Source: Paraburkholderia caledonica NBRC 102488
Lineage (GTDB): Bacteria; Pseudomonadota; Gammaproteobacteria; Burkholderiales; Burkholderiaceae
DNA length: 64,000 nucleotides
Assembly: GCF_000685095.1 (NCBI RefSeq)
Contig: NZ_BAYE01000001.1
Location: forward strand, 434,001-498,000
Reading direction: 5' to 3'
Below the pieces are notes generated by a model. It saw nothing but the letters and a program-made list of their open reading frames with translations. It ran no database searches and was not told the DNA's origin. Both the position numbers and the translations under genes were made by a program. Of the stretch, positions 48,691 to 57,374 are shown piece after piece (position 1 is the stretch's first letter; every line of letters starts with the position of its first letter).

Positions 48691-49899
48691 ATGGATCTGA
48701 ACTTCACACCTGAAGAAGAAGCCTTTCGCGCAGAGGTGCTTGCGTTTTTGCGGGACAAACTTCCGCAGCACCTCGCCGACAAGGTGCATGGAGGCCGGCG
48801 CCTCACGCGCGACGACATGGCCGGGTGGAATGCGATTCTGAACGAGCGCGGCTGGCTCGCGAATCACTGGCCGGCAGAATACGGCGGACCGGGTTGGACG
48901 GCTGTGCAGAAATTCATCTTCGAAAACGAATGTGCGCTGGCCGGAGCGCCGCGCATCGTGCCGTTCGGCGTCAACATGCTCGGACCGGTGTTGATCAGAT
49001 ACGGCAGTGAAGCGCAGAAGCGGCATTGGCTGCCGCGTATTCTCGATGGCTCCGATTGGTGGTGCCAGGGCTACTCCGAACCTGGCGCAGGGTCCGATCT
49101 CGCTTCGGTCAAGACCACTGCCGTGCGCGGCGTCGACGCGGACGGCGAGCATTACATCGTGAACGGCCAGAAGACCTGGACCACGCTCGGCCACTTCGCG
49201 AACATGATCTTCTGCCTCGTGCGCACCGCAACCGACGTACGCAAGCAGGAAGGCATCAGCTTCCTGCTGATCGATATGAAAACGCCGGGCGTCGAAGTGA
49301 GGCCGATCATCACGCTCGATGGCGAGCATGAAGTGAACGAAGTATTTTTCACCGACGTGCGAGTGCCGGCTGTGAACCTGGTCGGCGAGGAAAACAAGGG
49401 CTGGACGTACGCCAAATATCTGCTTACGTACGAGCGTACGAATATCGCGGGCGTCGGGTTCTCCGTCGCGGCGTTGAACCGGCTGCGCAAGATTGCGGCG
49501 AAAGAGCAGCGCAACGGCCGGCCGCTTTGCGAAGACCCGGCGTTCGCGGCGCGCATGGCACGCGTTGAAATCGATCTGGAGAACATGAAGACGACCAACT
49601 TGCGCGTGATTGCGGCAGTAGCAGGCGGCGGCGTGCCGGGTGCCGAGAGTTCGATGCTGAAGATTCGCGGCACGGAGATTCGCCAGGAAATCTCGTCGCT
49701 GACGCGCCGCGCGATGGGGCCGTATGCGCAGCCGTTCATCGAAGAGGCATTGCACGACGGTTATCAAGGCGCACGGGTTGGCCCCGAAGAAGCGGCGAGC
49801 GCGGCTTCGCTGTATTTCAACAATCGCAAGCTGTCGATTTTCGGCGGCTCAAATGAAATCCAGAAGAACATCATTTCTAAAATGATCCTCGGACTGTAA
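48691..49899 (+). CDS. Acyl-CoA dehydrogenase, pimeloyl-CoA dehydrogenase large-subunit type
   Basis: 402 aa. Flavin acyl-CoA dehydrogenase with GYSEPGAGSDLASVKTTAV and C-terminal FGGSNEIQKNIISKMILG. The pairing with a second, shorter homologue, and the RRAMGPYAQPFIEEALHDGYQGA region, resemble the PimC/PimD heteromer that oxidises dicarboxylyl-CoA. Start 48691 follows GAAGGAA; the in-frame extension overlaps the preceding gene. Substrate assignment is inference from family and neighbours. Confidence 0.85.
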   Translation: MDLNFTPEEEAFRAEVLAFLRDKLPQHLADKVHGGRRLTRDDMAGWNAILNERGWLANHWPAEYGGPGWTAVQKFIFENECALAGAPRIVPFGVNMLGPVLIRYGSEAQKRHWLPRILDGSDWWCQGYSEPGAGSDLASVKTTAVRGVDADGEHYIVNGQKTWTTLGHFANMIFCLVRTATDVRKQEGISFLLIDMKTPGVEVRPIITLDGEHEVNEVFFTDVRVPAVNLVGEENKGWTYAKYLLTYERTNIAGVGFSVAALNRLRKIAAKEQRNGRPLCEDPAFAARMARVEIDLENMKTTNLRVIAAVAGGGVPGAESSMLKIRGTEIRQEISSLTRRAMGPYAQPFIEEALHDGYQGARVGPEEAASAASLYFNNRKLSIFGGSNEIQKNIISKMILGL

Positions 49900-49911
49900 G
49901 AGGCGCACGTC

Positions 49912-51042
49912 ATGAATTTCCAGCACACCGAAGATCGCCGCATGCTTGCGGATACGCTGAACCGCTTCGTCAGCGAGCAGTACGGCTTCGAGACGCGCGA
50001 CAGAATCGCCCGCTCGCCTGAAGGTTTTAGCCCTGAACTGTGGAATCGTTTCGCAGAGCTGGGCATTATCGGCGCCCTCTTCGATGAAGCTAACGGCGGC
50101 TTTGGTGGCGGCGGATTCGATATTGCGGTGGTGTTCGAGAGCCTGGGCCGCGGCCTCGTGGTTGAACCGTTCCTCGATACGCTCATTGTGGGCCAGGCCG
50201 TCGCACGAAGCGGCAACGCCACGCAACGCGCCCTGCTGGGTGAATTGATCGACGGCTCGCGTTTCGCCGCACTCGCGCATGGTGAATCCGGCGGCCATTA
50301 CGAACTCTCGCGTGTCACCACGCGCGCCCAACGCGAGGGCAACGCGTGGCAATTGAACGGCGCTAAAGCGGTGGTGCAGCACGGGGAGCACGCTGCACTC
50401 TTCCTCGTGTCCGCGCGGACCATCGGCGACGACGATTCAGAGGAAGGCATAACGCTCTTTCTCGTGCCTCGGGACGCAGCAGGCGTCAGCGTGCGGGGCT
50501 ATCCGAAGATCGACGGCGGACGCGCAGCCGAAGTCACGTTCGACAATGTCAAACTCGGCGAAGAATCGCTGCTTGGCGCGGAAGGTGCGGGCCTCCCGAC
50601 GCTCGAGTATGCGATTGCATGTGGCGTGCTCGCGTTGTGTGCAGAGGCCGTCGGCGCGATGGACGTCGCGAAAGACTACACGCTCGACTACCTGCGCACG
50701 CGCAAGCAGTTCGGCGTGGCGATAGGCAGCTTCCAGGCGCTGCAGCACAGAATGGCCGACATGCTGCTGGAAATCGAGCAGGCGCGTTCAGCGGTAATCA
50801 ACGCGGCAGCGGCGCTCGGTGCGCAGCGCAGGGTGCGGGAGCGCGCGGTGTCGGCGGCGAAGTACAGCATCGGCAGGATCGGCGCACTGGTCGCGCAAGA
50901 GTGCATTCAACTGCACGGCGGCATAGGCATGACGTGGGAGTTGCCGCTTGCCCATTATGCAAAGCGGCTTGTGATGATCGATCATCAGCTTGGAGATGAG
51001 GATCATCACCTGGACCGATTCGTGCGCTTGGGGCGTGAGTGA
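49912..51042 (+). CDS. Acyl-CoA dehydrogenase, pimeloyl-CoA dehydrogenase small-subunit type
   Basis: 376 aa. Shorter, divergent acyl-CoA dehydrogenase (DTLNRFVSEQYGFETRDRIARSPEGFSPELWNRFAELGIIGALFDEANGGFGGG; C-terminal CIQLHGGIGMTWELPLAHYAKRL). It follows the large-subunit homologue by 12 bp. The pair is expected to form the alpha/beta-type dicarboxylyl-CoA dehydrogenase. Dehydroadipyl-CoA from the box pathway could be a related substrate pool, though this is only suggestive. Confidence 0.85.
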   Translation: MNFQHTEDRRMLADTLNRFVSEQYGFETRDRIARSPEGFSPELWNRFAELGIIGALFDEANGGFGGGGFDIAVVFESLGRGLVVEPFLDTLIVGQAVARSGNATQRALLGELIDGSRFAALAHGESGGHYELSRVTTRAQREGNAWQLNGAKAVVQHGEHAALFLVSARTIGDDDSEEGITLFLVPRDAAGVSVRGYPKIDGGRAAEVTFDNVKLGEESLLGAEGAGLPTLEYAIACGVLALCAEAVGAMDVAKDYTLDYLRTRKQFGVAIGSFQALQHRMADMLLEIEQARSAVINAAAALGAQRRVRERAVSAAKYSIGRIGALVAQECIQLHGGIGMTWELPLAHYAKRLVMIDHQLGDEDHHLDRFVRLGRE

Positions 51043-51328
51043 AGTCATAACCACGTCTGTGATTTAATCTCGCCGCCCCGTTCTCTCATCAATAGCGATG
51101 TTAAAGGTCCGACTGCGAAAGGAGGCAACGTTCCTCGCCATCCTGCTCGCGTCGACTTGTGCAAAACCTGATGACTTAAGCCACCAGATCCCTGTGCTCG
51201 CCAGGACCAGCAGTCTTTTGACCACTGATGAGAACACAGGTTCTCAGGGTTATGACTGACGCGCTCGCTTCGACGGTTTCGGGACATTCCACGCTCGTTT
51301 CTGGCCAGCACTGCGCCAGATCGCAACC
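51043..51328. other. Unassigned spacer at the start of the accessory block
   Basis: 286 bp with no supported gene. It contains a perfect hairpin TGAGAAC-ACAG-GTTCTCA at 51229-51246. Reading frames across it look random, though the junction marks a change from metabolic operons to the accessory block. A remnant of a mobile element is possible, but I could not recognise one. Confidence 0.3.
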
Positions 51329-52267
51329 TCATTCAATGCGCGGGATAAATCCCGGGTTGCCGGTCTTCACGACCTGGTTGAACCGCTGCCTGGTTTCGAT
51401 GCGATTGATCTCGTCAAAGGCATCAGCGGGAAGAGCTGAAATGTCGAAATTCTCGCGCGCACGCGCGGCGGTCTTCGGCGTCGTCAGGACGGCGGTACCA
51501 CGCTGCACCGCCCATGCAAGCAGTACCTGTGCAGGCGTCTTGCCAATCCGCGCGGCAATTCGTGAGACGACCGGATCTTCGAGCGGCCCGGGTCTAATTC
51601 CGTGACCTAACGGCGCAAACGCCAGGAACACGATCTCTTTCTTCTTGCAGAACTCCAGGAGTTCGTTTTCTGGAAGATAGGGATGCGCCTCGACCTGAAC
51701 CACGGCCGGCTTTATTCTTGCCGATTCATAGAGCGGTACCAGTTCATCGAGGCCGATGTCGGACAGACCGATCGCGCGACATCTTCCCCCGCCGACCAGA
51801 TCTTCCATCGCCCGCCATGTATCGAGCAGGGACACCCCTTCGTCGTAGAGGACGTTTCCATTTGCGTCGCGGGGATCCTGCTCATCTCCCGATTGGAATG
51901 CGAACGGCGTATGAATAAGATAAAGATCCAGATAGTCGAGTCGAAGCCTTCCAAGGCTTGCGTCGAAAGCCGGTCTGACACGCTCCGGGCGATGATTCGA
52001 ATTCCATAGCTTCGTGGTCACGAAGATTTCTTCGCGTGCGATTCCTCCCGCTGCAAGTCCCGCTTGTAACGCGTCGCCCACCTCGCGCTCGTTGCGATAG
52101 CGCTCCGCACAATCGAAGTGCCGATAGCCCGCTTCCAGCGCGTCTTTCGTGGCACTTGTCGTGATGGCCGCATCTGCGATCAGCGTGCCAAAGCCGATTG
52201 CGGGCATGGAGCCGCCTCCGTGGTTCAGCGCAATTCTTTTGAGCCGGAAATCGCAAGCCTCGATCAT
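51329..52267 (-). CDS. Aldo/keto reductase
   Basis: 312 aa (alpha/beta)8 NADPH-dependent reductase. Catalytic tetrad elements are DCAERYRNE (Asp, Tyr), TTKLWNSNHRPE (Lys) and DLYLIHTPF (His). Cofactor site is near LTTPKTAARARENFDI. It reduces aldehydes or ketones; the natural substrate is unknown. Start 52267 has GGAGG seven bases upstream; the longer in-frame N terminus lacks similarity. Confidence 0.9.
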   Translation of the reverse strand: MIEACDFRLKRIALNHGGGSMPAIGFGTLIADAAITTSATKDALEAGYRHFDCAERYRNEREVGDALQAGLAAGGIAREEIFVTTKLWNSNHRPERVRPAFDASLGRLRLDYLDLYLIHTPFAFQSGDEQDPRDANGNVLYDEGVSLLDTWRAMEDLVGGGRCRAIGLSDIGLDELVPLYESARIKPAVVQVEAHPYLPENELLEFCKKKEIVFLAFAPLGHGIRPGPLEDPVVSRIAARIGKTPAQVLLAWAVQRGTAVLTTPKTAARARENFDISALPADAFDEINRIETRQRFNQVVKTGNPGFIPRIE

Positions 52268-52483
52268 GACGATACCTCCGCATTGAGTGGTGCCATACAG
52301 GTCCCGCAACCGGGCACTCCGGTCAGGGCAAAGAGTCAGGCCAATGCCACGCATCGAACCTGAGGCGAAGACTGTGCCTTCGCAATTGTCCAACGCTCGT
52401 CTCGACTTCCAGCATAGGACGATTTGTGAAGAACACCGGACCATTTCGACGAAGAGAAGAAGAGCTATACGCCTCTGCGGTCG

Positions 52484-52783
52484 TCACAAATGCAAGCTGA
52501 CCTGCCTGGCAAACTCGCGGATCACCTCTTCATTGCGCGATAGAAAGACCCACTGGCCTACTCGCGTCGGAACGACAAGCTGTGCCTCTACCAGGCTTGC
52601 AACGTGCGCCGAGACCGTGGACTGCGACAGACCGCTGCGCGCGTGAATCGCGTTCGGTGGTACGCCGTGACTGAAATCGATGTGACCCTGTGCAAAAACT
52701 TCGTCCGGCGTCTTCAACCACGCGAGAATCTGCCGCCGGAACGGATTCGCTAGGGCCTTATGAATCAGGTCGACGTCAATCAT
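52484..52783 (-). CDS. ArsR-family HTH regulator
   Basis: 99 aa winged-helix protein (IHKALANPFRRQILAWLKTPDEVF..., recognition helix region ARSGLSQSTVSAHVASLVEAQLVVPTRVGQWVFLSRNEEVI). No metal-binding cysteine pair is present, so it is not a classical metal sensor. It lies 216 bp upstream of the aldo/keto reductase gene and 34 bp downstream of the acetolactate synthase gene, all on the minus strand. Confidence 0.85.
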   Translation of the reverse strand: MIDVDLIHKALANPFRRQILAWLKTPDEVFAQGHIDFSHGVPPNAIHARSGLSQSTVSAHVASLVEAQLVVPTRVGQWVFLSRNEEVIREFARQVSLHL

Positions 52784-52817
52784 GGCGTTTTGCCGGGAAT
52801 GAAAATAGAAAGCATGC

Positions 52818-54683
52818 TCAGAACATGTCCGCGGCCTGAAGGCGCACTGCCCCTTCCTTTCCCGGTTCCGGATCGGACCGCGACGGTATGAACGGCCCTG
52901 TGATCATGTTCGAATAGCTTTGACCCGGCCCTACCATTGGAAATACGTCGGCGTTCTGATCGATCATCACTTCCAGAAAGGCGGGTCCCTCGAAGGCCAC
53001 GAACGCTTTCAGTTTCTCCTCAAGTTCGCTCGCCGTCTCGACGCGACAGGCAAACTCGAAGCCGTCCGCGCGCGCCGCCATCACAAAGTCCTTGCGATGA
53101 AGAGCCTTGTCGCTTACGAAAGTCCGGCCTTCGTAAAAGAGACGCTGCCACTGGCGGATCATCCCGTCACCGCGATTGTTGAGCAGCAAAACCTTCACCG
53201 GAACGCCATACGTGCTGGCCGTTTCGAGTTCTCCAGCGTTCATGCGGATACTGCCGTCACCGTCGATGTCGATGACGAGCGCATCAGGCCGTGCCAGTTG
53301 AGCGCCGATTGCGGCGGGTAGACCAAATCCCATCGTGCCCATGCTGCCCGAGGTAAGAAAGCTTCGAGGCTCGGTGAACTGGTAGAACTGTGCGGTCCAC
53401 ATTTGATGCTGGCCTACACCTGTGCTGATGATTGCGCGCCCACCGGTGATCTCGCTGAGCTTTTCAATGACACGCTGCGGCTGAATCAGCGGGTTGCTGC
53501 GGTCATAGTTCATGCCGTGGCGCTGCCTCAGTTCCGTTACCCATCCGATCCATCCGGCGGACGACAAAGCAACGGACTCGTGCTCCATCAATGCGCGCAA
53601 TGCCTGCCTCGCGTCGCCTATGTGACTCCAATGCGCGCGCTTGACCTTGTTGATCTCCGCCTCGTCGATGTCGATATGTGCGACGTGTCGCGCGCCTGCC
53701 GCGAACATGTCAGGGCGGCCGCCAGCGACCCGGTCGTCGAATCGCGCGCCCACCGCAATCAGGAAGTCGCAATCTTCAACCGCGTAATTCGCGCAGGCGG
53801 CGCCGTGCATGCCGAGCATGCCGAGGGACAGCGGGTGTTGCGCAGGTATCGCGCCGAGGCCCATCAACGTCGTCACGACCGGGATCTGGTAACGCTCGGC
53901 GAACTGGTGCAGTTCGGCCGTTGCGCCTGCCGAGATAACACCGCCGCCCACATACAGGAGCGGTCGCTCGCTTTGTCTAAGGAGATCGAAGAACTGGGCG
54001 CCCTTTTGCTCGTCAAGGCGGGAACCGTTAGCCACCAATCGCAACCGGTCGGAGTAGCCGCGAAAGTGCAAGGTGCCTTGCCCGTGATATTGACCGACCC
54101 AGTTCTGGATGTCCTTTGGCACATCTACCACGACCGGACCAGGGCGGCCGGTGCGCGCGATTTCGAATGCCGTGCGCAATGTCTGTTCGAGTTTGACGGG
54201 ATCGGTTACGAGAAACACCTGTTTGGCGCAGGCCGACATGATGTTGAAGACCGGCGCCTCCTGGAAAGCGTCGCTGCCTATTGCCGCGCGCGGCACCTGA
54301 CCGCATATGAGCACAACGGGAATCGAATCGCCGTTGCAGTCGGCGATTGGCGTGACTGCATTGGTTGCGCCAGGCCCGGACGTCACCATGAACACGCCTA
54401 CTTTTCCGCTCGCGCGCGCATAACCGGCCGCCATGAAGCCCGCCGCCTGTTCGTTGGCCGGCACGACGAATTTGATCTGGCGTTCAGGGTGTGCGGCGTG
54501 TGATTCATTGAAACGGAACACTGCGTCGTAAGTCGGCAGGATCGCGCCGCCGCTATATCCGAATAGCGTATCGACGCCCTGCTCCGCAAGTACGCGCAGA
54601 ATAATGTCGGCGCCCGACATCGGTTCGCCGGGAAGCGTTGGTGCCGGACAGACTTGTGAAGCAACGTTCAGATTGGTGGTCAT
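52818..54683 (-). CDS. Acetolactate-synthase-type ThDP enzyme, large subunit only
   Basis: 621 aa. Thiamin-diphosphate enzyme with three domains: N-terminal Pyr domain with EQAAGFMAAGYARASGK (the activating Glu sits in an ANEQ rather than HEQ context), a middle domain, and the PP domain with GDGSIRMNAGELETAS...LLLNN. Strong similarity to IlvB/IlvI (GADIILRVLAEQGVDTLFGYSGGAI). No small regulatory subunit gene is adjacent. It may be a catabolic or stress-related synthase making acetolactate or acetohydroxybutyrate. A repeated direct-repeat element lies 35 bp upstream of the ATG. Confidence 0.9.
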   Translation of the reverse strand: MTTNLNVASQVCPAPTLPGEPMSGADIILRVLAEQGVDTLFGYSGGAILPTYDAVFRFNESHAAHPERQIKFVVPANEQAAGFMAAGYARASGKVGVFMVTSGPGATNAVTPIADCNGDSIPVVLICGQVPRAAIGSDAFQEAPVFNIMSACAKQVFLVTDPVKLEQTLRTAFEIARTGRPGPVVVDVPKDIQNWVGQYHGQGTLHFRGYSDRLRLVANGSRLDEQKGAQFFDLLRQSERPLLYVGGGVISAGATAELHQFAERYQIPVVTTLMGLGAIPAQHPLSLGMLGMHGAACANYAVEDCDFLIAVGARFDDRVAGGRPDMFAAGARHVAHIDIDEAEINKVKRAHWSHIGDARQALRALMEHESVALSSAGWIGWVTELRQRHGMNYDRSNPLIQPQRVIEKLSEITGGRAIISTGVGQHQMWTAQFYQFTEPRSFLTSGSMGTMGFGLPAAIGAQLARPDALVIDIDGDGSIRMNAGELETASTYGVPVKVLLLNNRGDGMIRQWQRLFYEGRTFVSDKALHRKDFVMAARADGFEFACRVETASELEEKLKAFVAFEGPAFLEVMIDQNADVFPMVGPGQSYSNMITGPFIPSRSDPEPGKEGAVRLQAADMF

Positions 54684-54717
54684 GGCTGACTCGTGTGGAG
54701 AACCGCCTTGGGATCAA

Positions 54718-54744
54718 CGGCCAGGTATTACCGGCGATGGGCCG
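54718..54744 (-). promoter_or_regulatory. Direct-repeat operator, copy 1 (upstream of acetolactate synthase)
   Basis: Read on the minus strand: CGGCCC then, 21 bp later, TGGCCG. Same geometry as five other copies in this block. It ends 35 bp before the synthase start codon. Confidence 0.6.
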
Positions 54745-54905
54745 GAAGAACCATGAAGTCGATTCTGCCAATGATCGAAACAGCACGCTCAACGATGCAG
54801 GCGCTCTACGGGCCAAAAGAGAACACATCCGGGCCACCGGATCGCCACAGCGTTGCGAAAAAGCGAACGCGGTCGTTCCAGCACGTTCGCGGCACACGCC
54901 TCGGT

Positions 54906-55484
54906 TTAAACGCCTGGAGGCAAGAGTGCTTTCGCAACGTCGCCGGCGATGTGCTCGCCCAGATCTTCTCCAACGAGAGCCAACGCAAGATAGATACCGG
55001 CACTCACGCCGCCCGACGAATAAAGATTGCCGTCCTTCAAGCAGATCCGTTCCGTTACAACGTGTACCAATGGATAGTCGCTTGCAAGACGCTGTGCGTC
55101 GCGCTCACGCGTGGTCAGCCAGCGATCGTTCGCAAGACCCGCACGCGCCACGAGAAAAGCACCGTTCGACACCGACGCGATCTTTCTCGCGCTGCGTCCA
55201 GCGTTCCTGAGCCAATCCACCAGTTCGTTATGCTCGCGCTCCGAACCTATCGCCGGAGAACCGGGCACCATGACAATATCGAACGATGTCGGCAAATCGC
55301 GCAGAGACGCTGTGGTGCCCACCGCGGTGCCGTTCGAGCATGTAACCGGCCCAGGACGCGGCCCAACGACGTGCTGCTCGTAGAACGCGGCGCCGCATAC
55401 ACGGTTCGCTTCCTGGAACACGTCCATTGGGCAACTCACCTCTAGCAGTTGAAAACCTGAATACACCATCATTCCGACACGCAT
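54906..55484 (-). CDS. DJ-1/PfpI (GlxA-type) domain protein lacking the AraC domain
   Basis: 192 aa. A class-I glutamine-amidotransferase-like domain paralogous to the N-terminal half of the neighbouring GlxA regulator (VSCPMDVFQEANRV and LKDGNLYSSGGVSAGIYLALALVGEDLG). The nucleophile-elbow cysteine is replaced by serine (S106 in ASVSNGAF). The protein stops at KALLPPGV, where the AraC domain would start in the full-length relative. It may be a ligand-binding partner, or a decayed duplicate. Confidence 0.8.
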   Translation of the reverse strand: MRVGMMVYSGFQLLEVSCPMDVFQEANRVCGAAFYEQHVVGPRPGPVTCSNGTAVGTTASLRDLPTSFDIVMVPGSPAIGSEREHNELVDWLRNAGRSARKIASVSNGAFLVARAGLANDRWLTTRERDAQRLASDYPLVHVVTERICLKDGNLYSSGGVSAGIYLALALVGEDLGEHIAGDVAKALLPPGV

Positions 55485-55821
55485 GCGCCGTTACTCCGCG
55501 AGTGCACTCAAATAGATCGATCCTTCAAACCCACTTTAACCAATCGACGTCGCTCCGGAATGCATAGATCCCGCGATACCTGGCCAATCAGCGCGGAATT
55601 TGGGCCACGTCGTGCCGCTGGCATCGCCGTGAGTTTTCTGTCTGTTCTTTACACTGACGCAAAAGTCATTTAACGGTTACGGCGGGCGCGGTATGTGGCG
55701 GTTGCTGTAAGCTAGGCCATCGCTCGTTGCCGTCGCTCGTTGCGTTGCATGGCGCCCCCATGAAGGAGCGTGGGCCCATGCTGGTAACGGAAGCGCGTTC
55801 CTATTTGATGAAGGTCACGGC
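55485..55821. promoter_or_regulatory. Divergent region with direct-repeat operator copy 2 and a coupled uORF
   Basis: Minus-strand TGGCCC then TGGCCA 21 bp later spans 55581-55607, about 97 bp before the DJ-1-type start. On the plus strand a 21-codon ORF (55760-55825) ends in a TGA that overlaps the GlxA start codon (ATGA), suggesting translational coupling. An 11-bp repeat TCGCTCGTTGC occurs twice near 55723-55750. Confidence 0.5.
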
Positions 55822-56847
55822 ATGAAAGTCGCCATTGTCGTATTCGATGGTGTGCAGGCACTGGACGTTGCAGGCCCACTCGATGTATTTGCGGAAGCGA
55901 ATGCAAATCTCTCCGAGCATCAGCGCTATGAGGTGTCGCTTGTCGGAAGCAAAGCCGGCACTGTGACATGCTCCAACGGGATGCAACTTTCCGTGCCGTC
56001 GGCTTTTGCGGATTCTCTCGTCCAGTTCGATCTGGTTCTCGTCGCGGGAGGACCAAGCCTGCCCGATTACCGGCCACCGCACGAGTTTCTGAAGTGGTTG
56101 CAAACGCAGGCATATGGCGCGGCACGGTTCGGTTCGGTGTGCAACGGAGCGTTTGTACTGGGCCACGCCGGACTGATCGACGGCAAGCAGGTAACGACCC
56201 ATTGGGCAGAAGCCGCCCGCCTCGCGCGCGACTTCCCTTTGGCCTGTGTGCAGCCCGACCGGATCTTCATTCGTGACGGCCGGCTATTTACATCTGCTGG
56301 CGTGACAGCGGGAATCGACCTTTGTCTTTCGCTCGTGGCCGAAGACTGGGGACACCAAATGGCGGTGCGTGTTGCAAAACGCCTCGTTGTATATATCCAG
56401 CGAGAAGGCGGTCAATCGCAGTACAGCCCTTACATCGGGGCCGGCAAGGATGACAATCCGATTATCGGCAAAGTGCATCAGTATGTGACCGAGCATATAA
56501 CCGACACGCTGTCGATCGAACAGCTTGCCACCGCTGTTTCTGTCAGCCGACGTACTTTTTCACGCCTCTTCGCCAAATATGCGAAGGTCACGCCTTCCGC
56601 GTTTGTCGAACAGGTCCGCGTAGATACGGCGAGAAAGCTGCTCGAAGACTCGGACGCTCCGCTAAAAACCGTCGCATTCAAGTGCGGTTTTCACAGTGCC
56701 ACACAGATGCGGACCACCTTCGCCCGTCGGCTCAATGTCACGCCAAAACAATATCGCCAACGGTTCCGCGGCACGGTCGAGTCGCGCCCGCGGACAGATA
56801 CGGGCACCGGCATGCTGGTGGCGGCTCAAAGCGCGAGCTATTCGTGA
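55822..56847 (+). CDS. GlxA-family AraC-type transcriptional regulator
   Basis: 341 aa. The N-terminal DJ-1/PfpI-like domain (1-185) keeps C107 in GSVCNGAFVLGHAGLIDGKQVTTHW. The C-terminal AraC/XylS DNA-binding domain has two HTH motifs (LSIEQLATAVSVSRRTFSRLFAKY and PLKTVAFKCGFHSATQMRTTFARRLNVTPKQYR). GlxA-type regulators typically bind small metabolites. This is the best candidate to bind the 21-bp-spaced direct repeats found throughout this block. GAAGG sits seven bases before ATG 55822. Confidence 0.92.
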   Translation: MKVAIVVFDGVQALDVAGPLDVFAEANANLSEHQRYEVSLVGSKAGTVTCSNGMQLSVPSAFADSLVQFDLVLVAGGPSLPDYRPPHEFLKWLQTQAYGAARFGSVCNGAFVLGHAGLIDGKQVTTHWAEAARLARDFPLACVQPDRIFIRDGRLFTSAGVTAGIDLCLSLVAEDWGHQMAVRVAKRLVVYIQREGGQSQYSPYIGAGKDDNPIIGKVHQYVTEHITDTLSIEQLATAVSVSRRTFSRLFAKYAKVTPSAFVEQVRVDTARKLLEDSDAPLKTVAFKCGFHSATQMRTTFARRLNVTPKQYRQRFRGTVESRPRTDTGTGMLVAAQSASYS

Positions 56848-57374
56848 GTTGCGCTATCGACGCTCAATCGCTTCCAGATGTTCTGGAGCCAGGTCTGTCG
56901 CTGATATTTTGCGGAATAAATCCTGGCATGCGTGCTGCAGCTACAGGTCACCACTTCGAGGGTAGAAACAACCGCTTCTGGCAGACGGTGCACCTCGCGG
57001 GCCTTACTCCCGAACAGATTCGTCCTGAAGACGACTGCACTTTGCTCCGCTATGGTTGTGGACTCACCACGGCGGTCTCGCGTCCAACTGCACGAGCGGG
57101 CGAGCTTTCGCGACTGGAGATAGAAGCGGCCGCATCCGATTTCCAGCGCAAAATCGAACACCATGCGCCGCGGTATATTGCCTTTCTCGGGAAGATGGCG
57201 ATCTCGGCCATGTCCGGCAGGCGCGATATCCAATGGGGATTGCAGGCCGACACATTCGGCGGTGCGCGCGCATGGGTGCTGCCCAACCCGAGTGGCCTCA
57301 ATCGTGCATATAGCCTCGATTTGCTGGTGAGTGCCTACCGCGAACTTTACGTGGCCGTTGCGTCTTCGTCCTGA
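56844..57374 (+). CDS. mug: G/U mismatch-specific DNA glycosylase
   Basis: 176 aa. The Mug/TDG signature GINPGMRAAATGHHFEGRNNRFWQ includes the catalytic Asn, and the C-terminal WVLPNPSGLNRAYSLDLLVSAYREL matches Mug. It removes uracil or ethenocytosine from G mispairs. It starts at a GTG overlapping the AraC stop (GTGA), so the two genes are coupled. Its 3' end overlaps the convergent LysR gene by 28 bp. Confidence 0.9.
   Translation: MSCAIDAQSLPDVLEPGLSLIFCGINPGMRAAATGHHFEGRNNRFWQTVHLAGLTPEQIRPEDDCTLLRYGCGLTTAVSRPTARAGELSRLEIEAAASDFQRKIEHHAPRYIAFLGKMAISAMSGRRDIQWGLQADTFGGARAWVLPNPSGLNRAYSLDLLVSAYRELYVAVASSS

Noticed and set aside
51045..51332. Minus-strand ORF of 95 codons suspected to be a transposase remnant
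   Set aside because: I could not match it to any transposase motif; Trp/Arg/Ser-rich composition looks like a non-coding frame.
54684..54905. Search for a leader peptide before the acetolactate synthase
   Set aside because: No short ORF rich in Val, Leu or Ile codons was found on the minus strand; only the direct-repeat operator is present.
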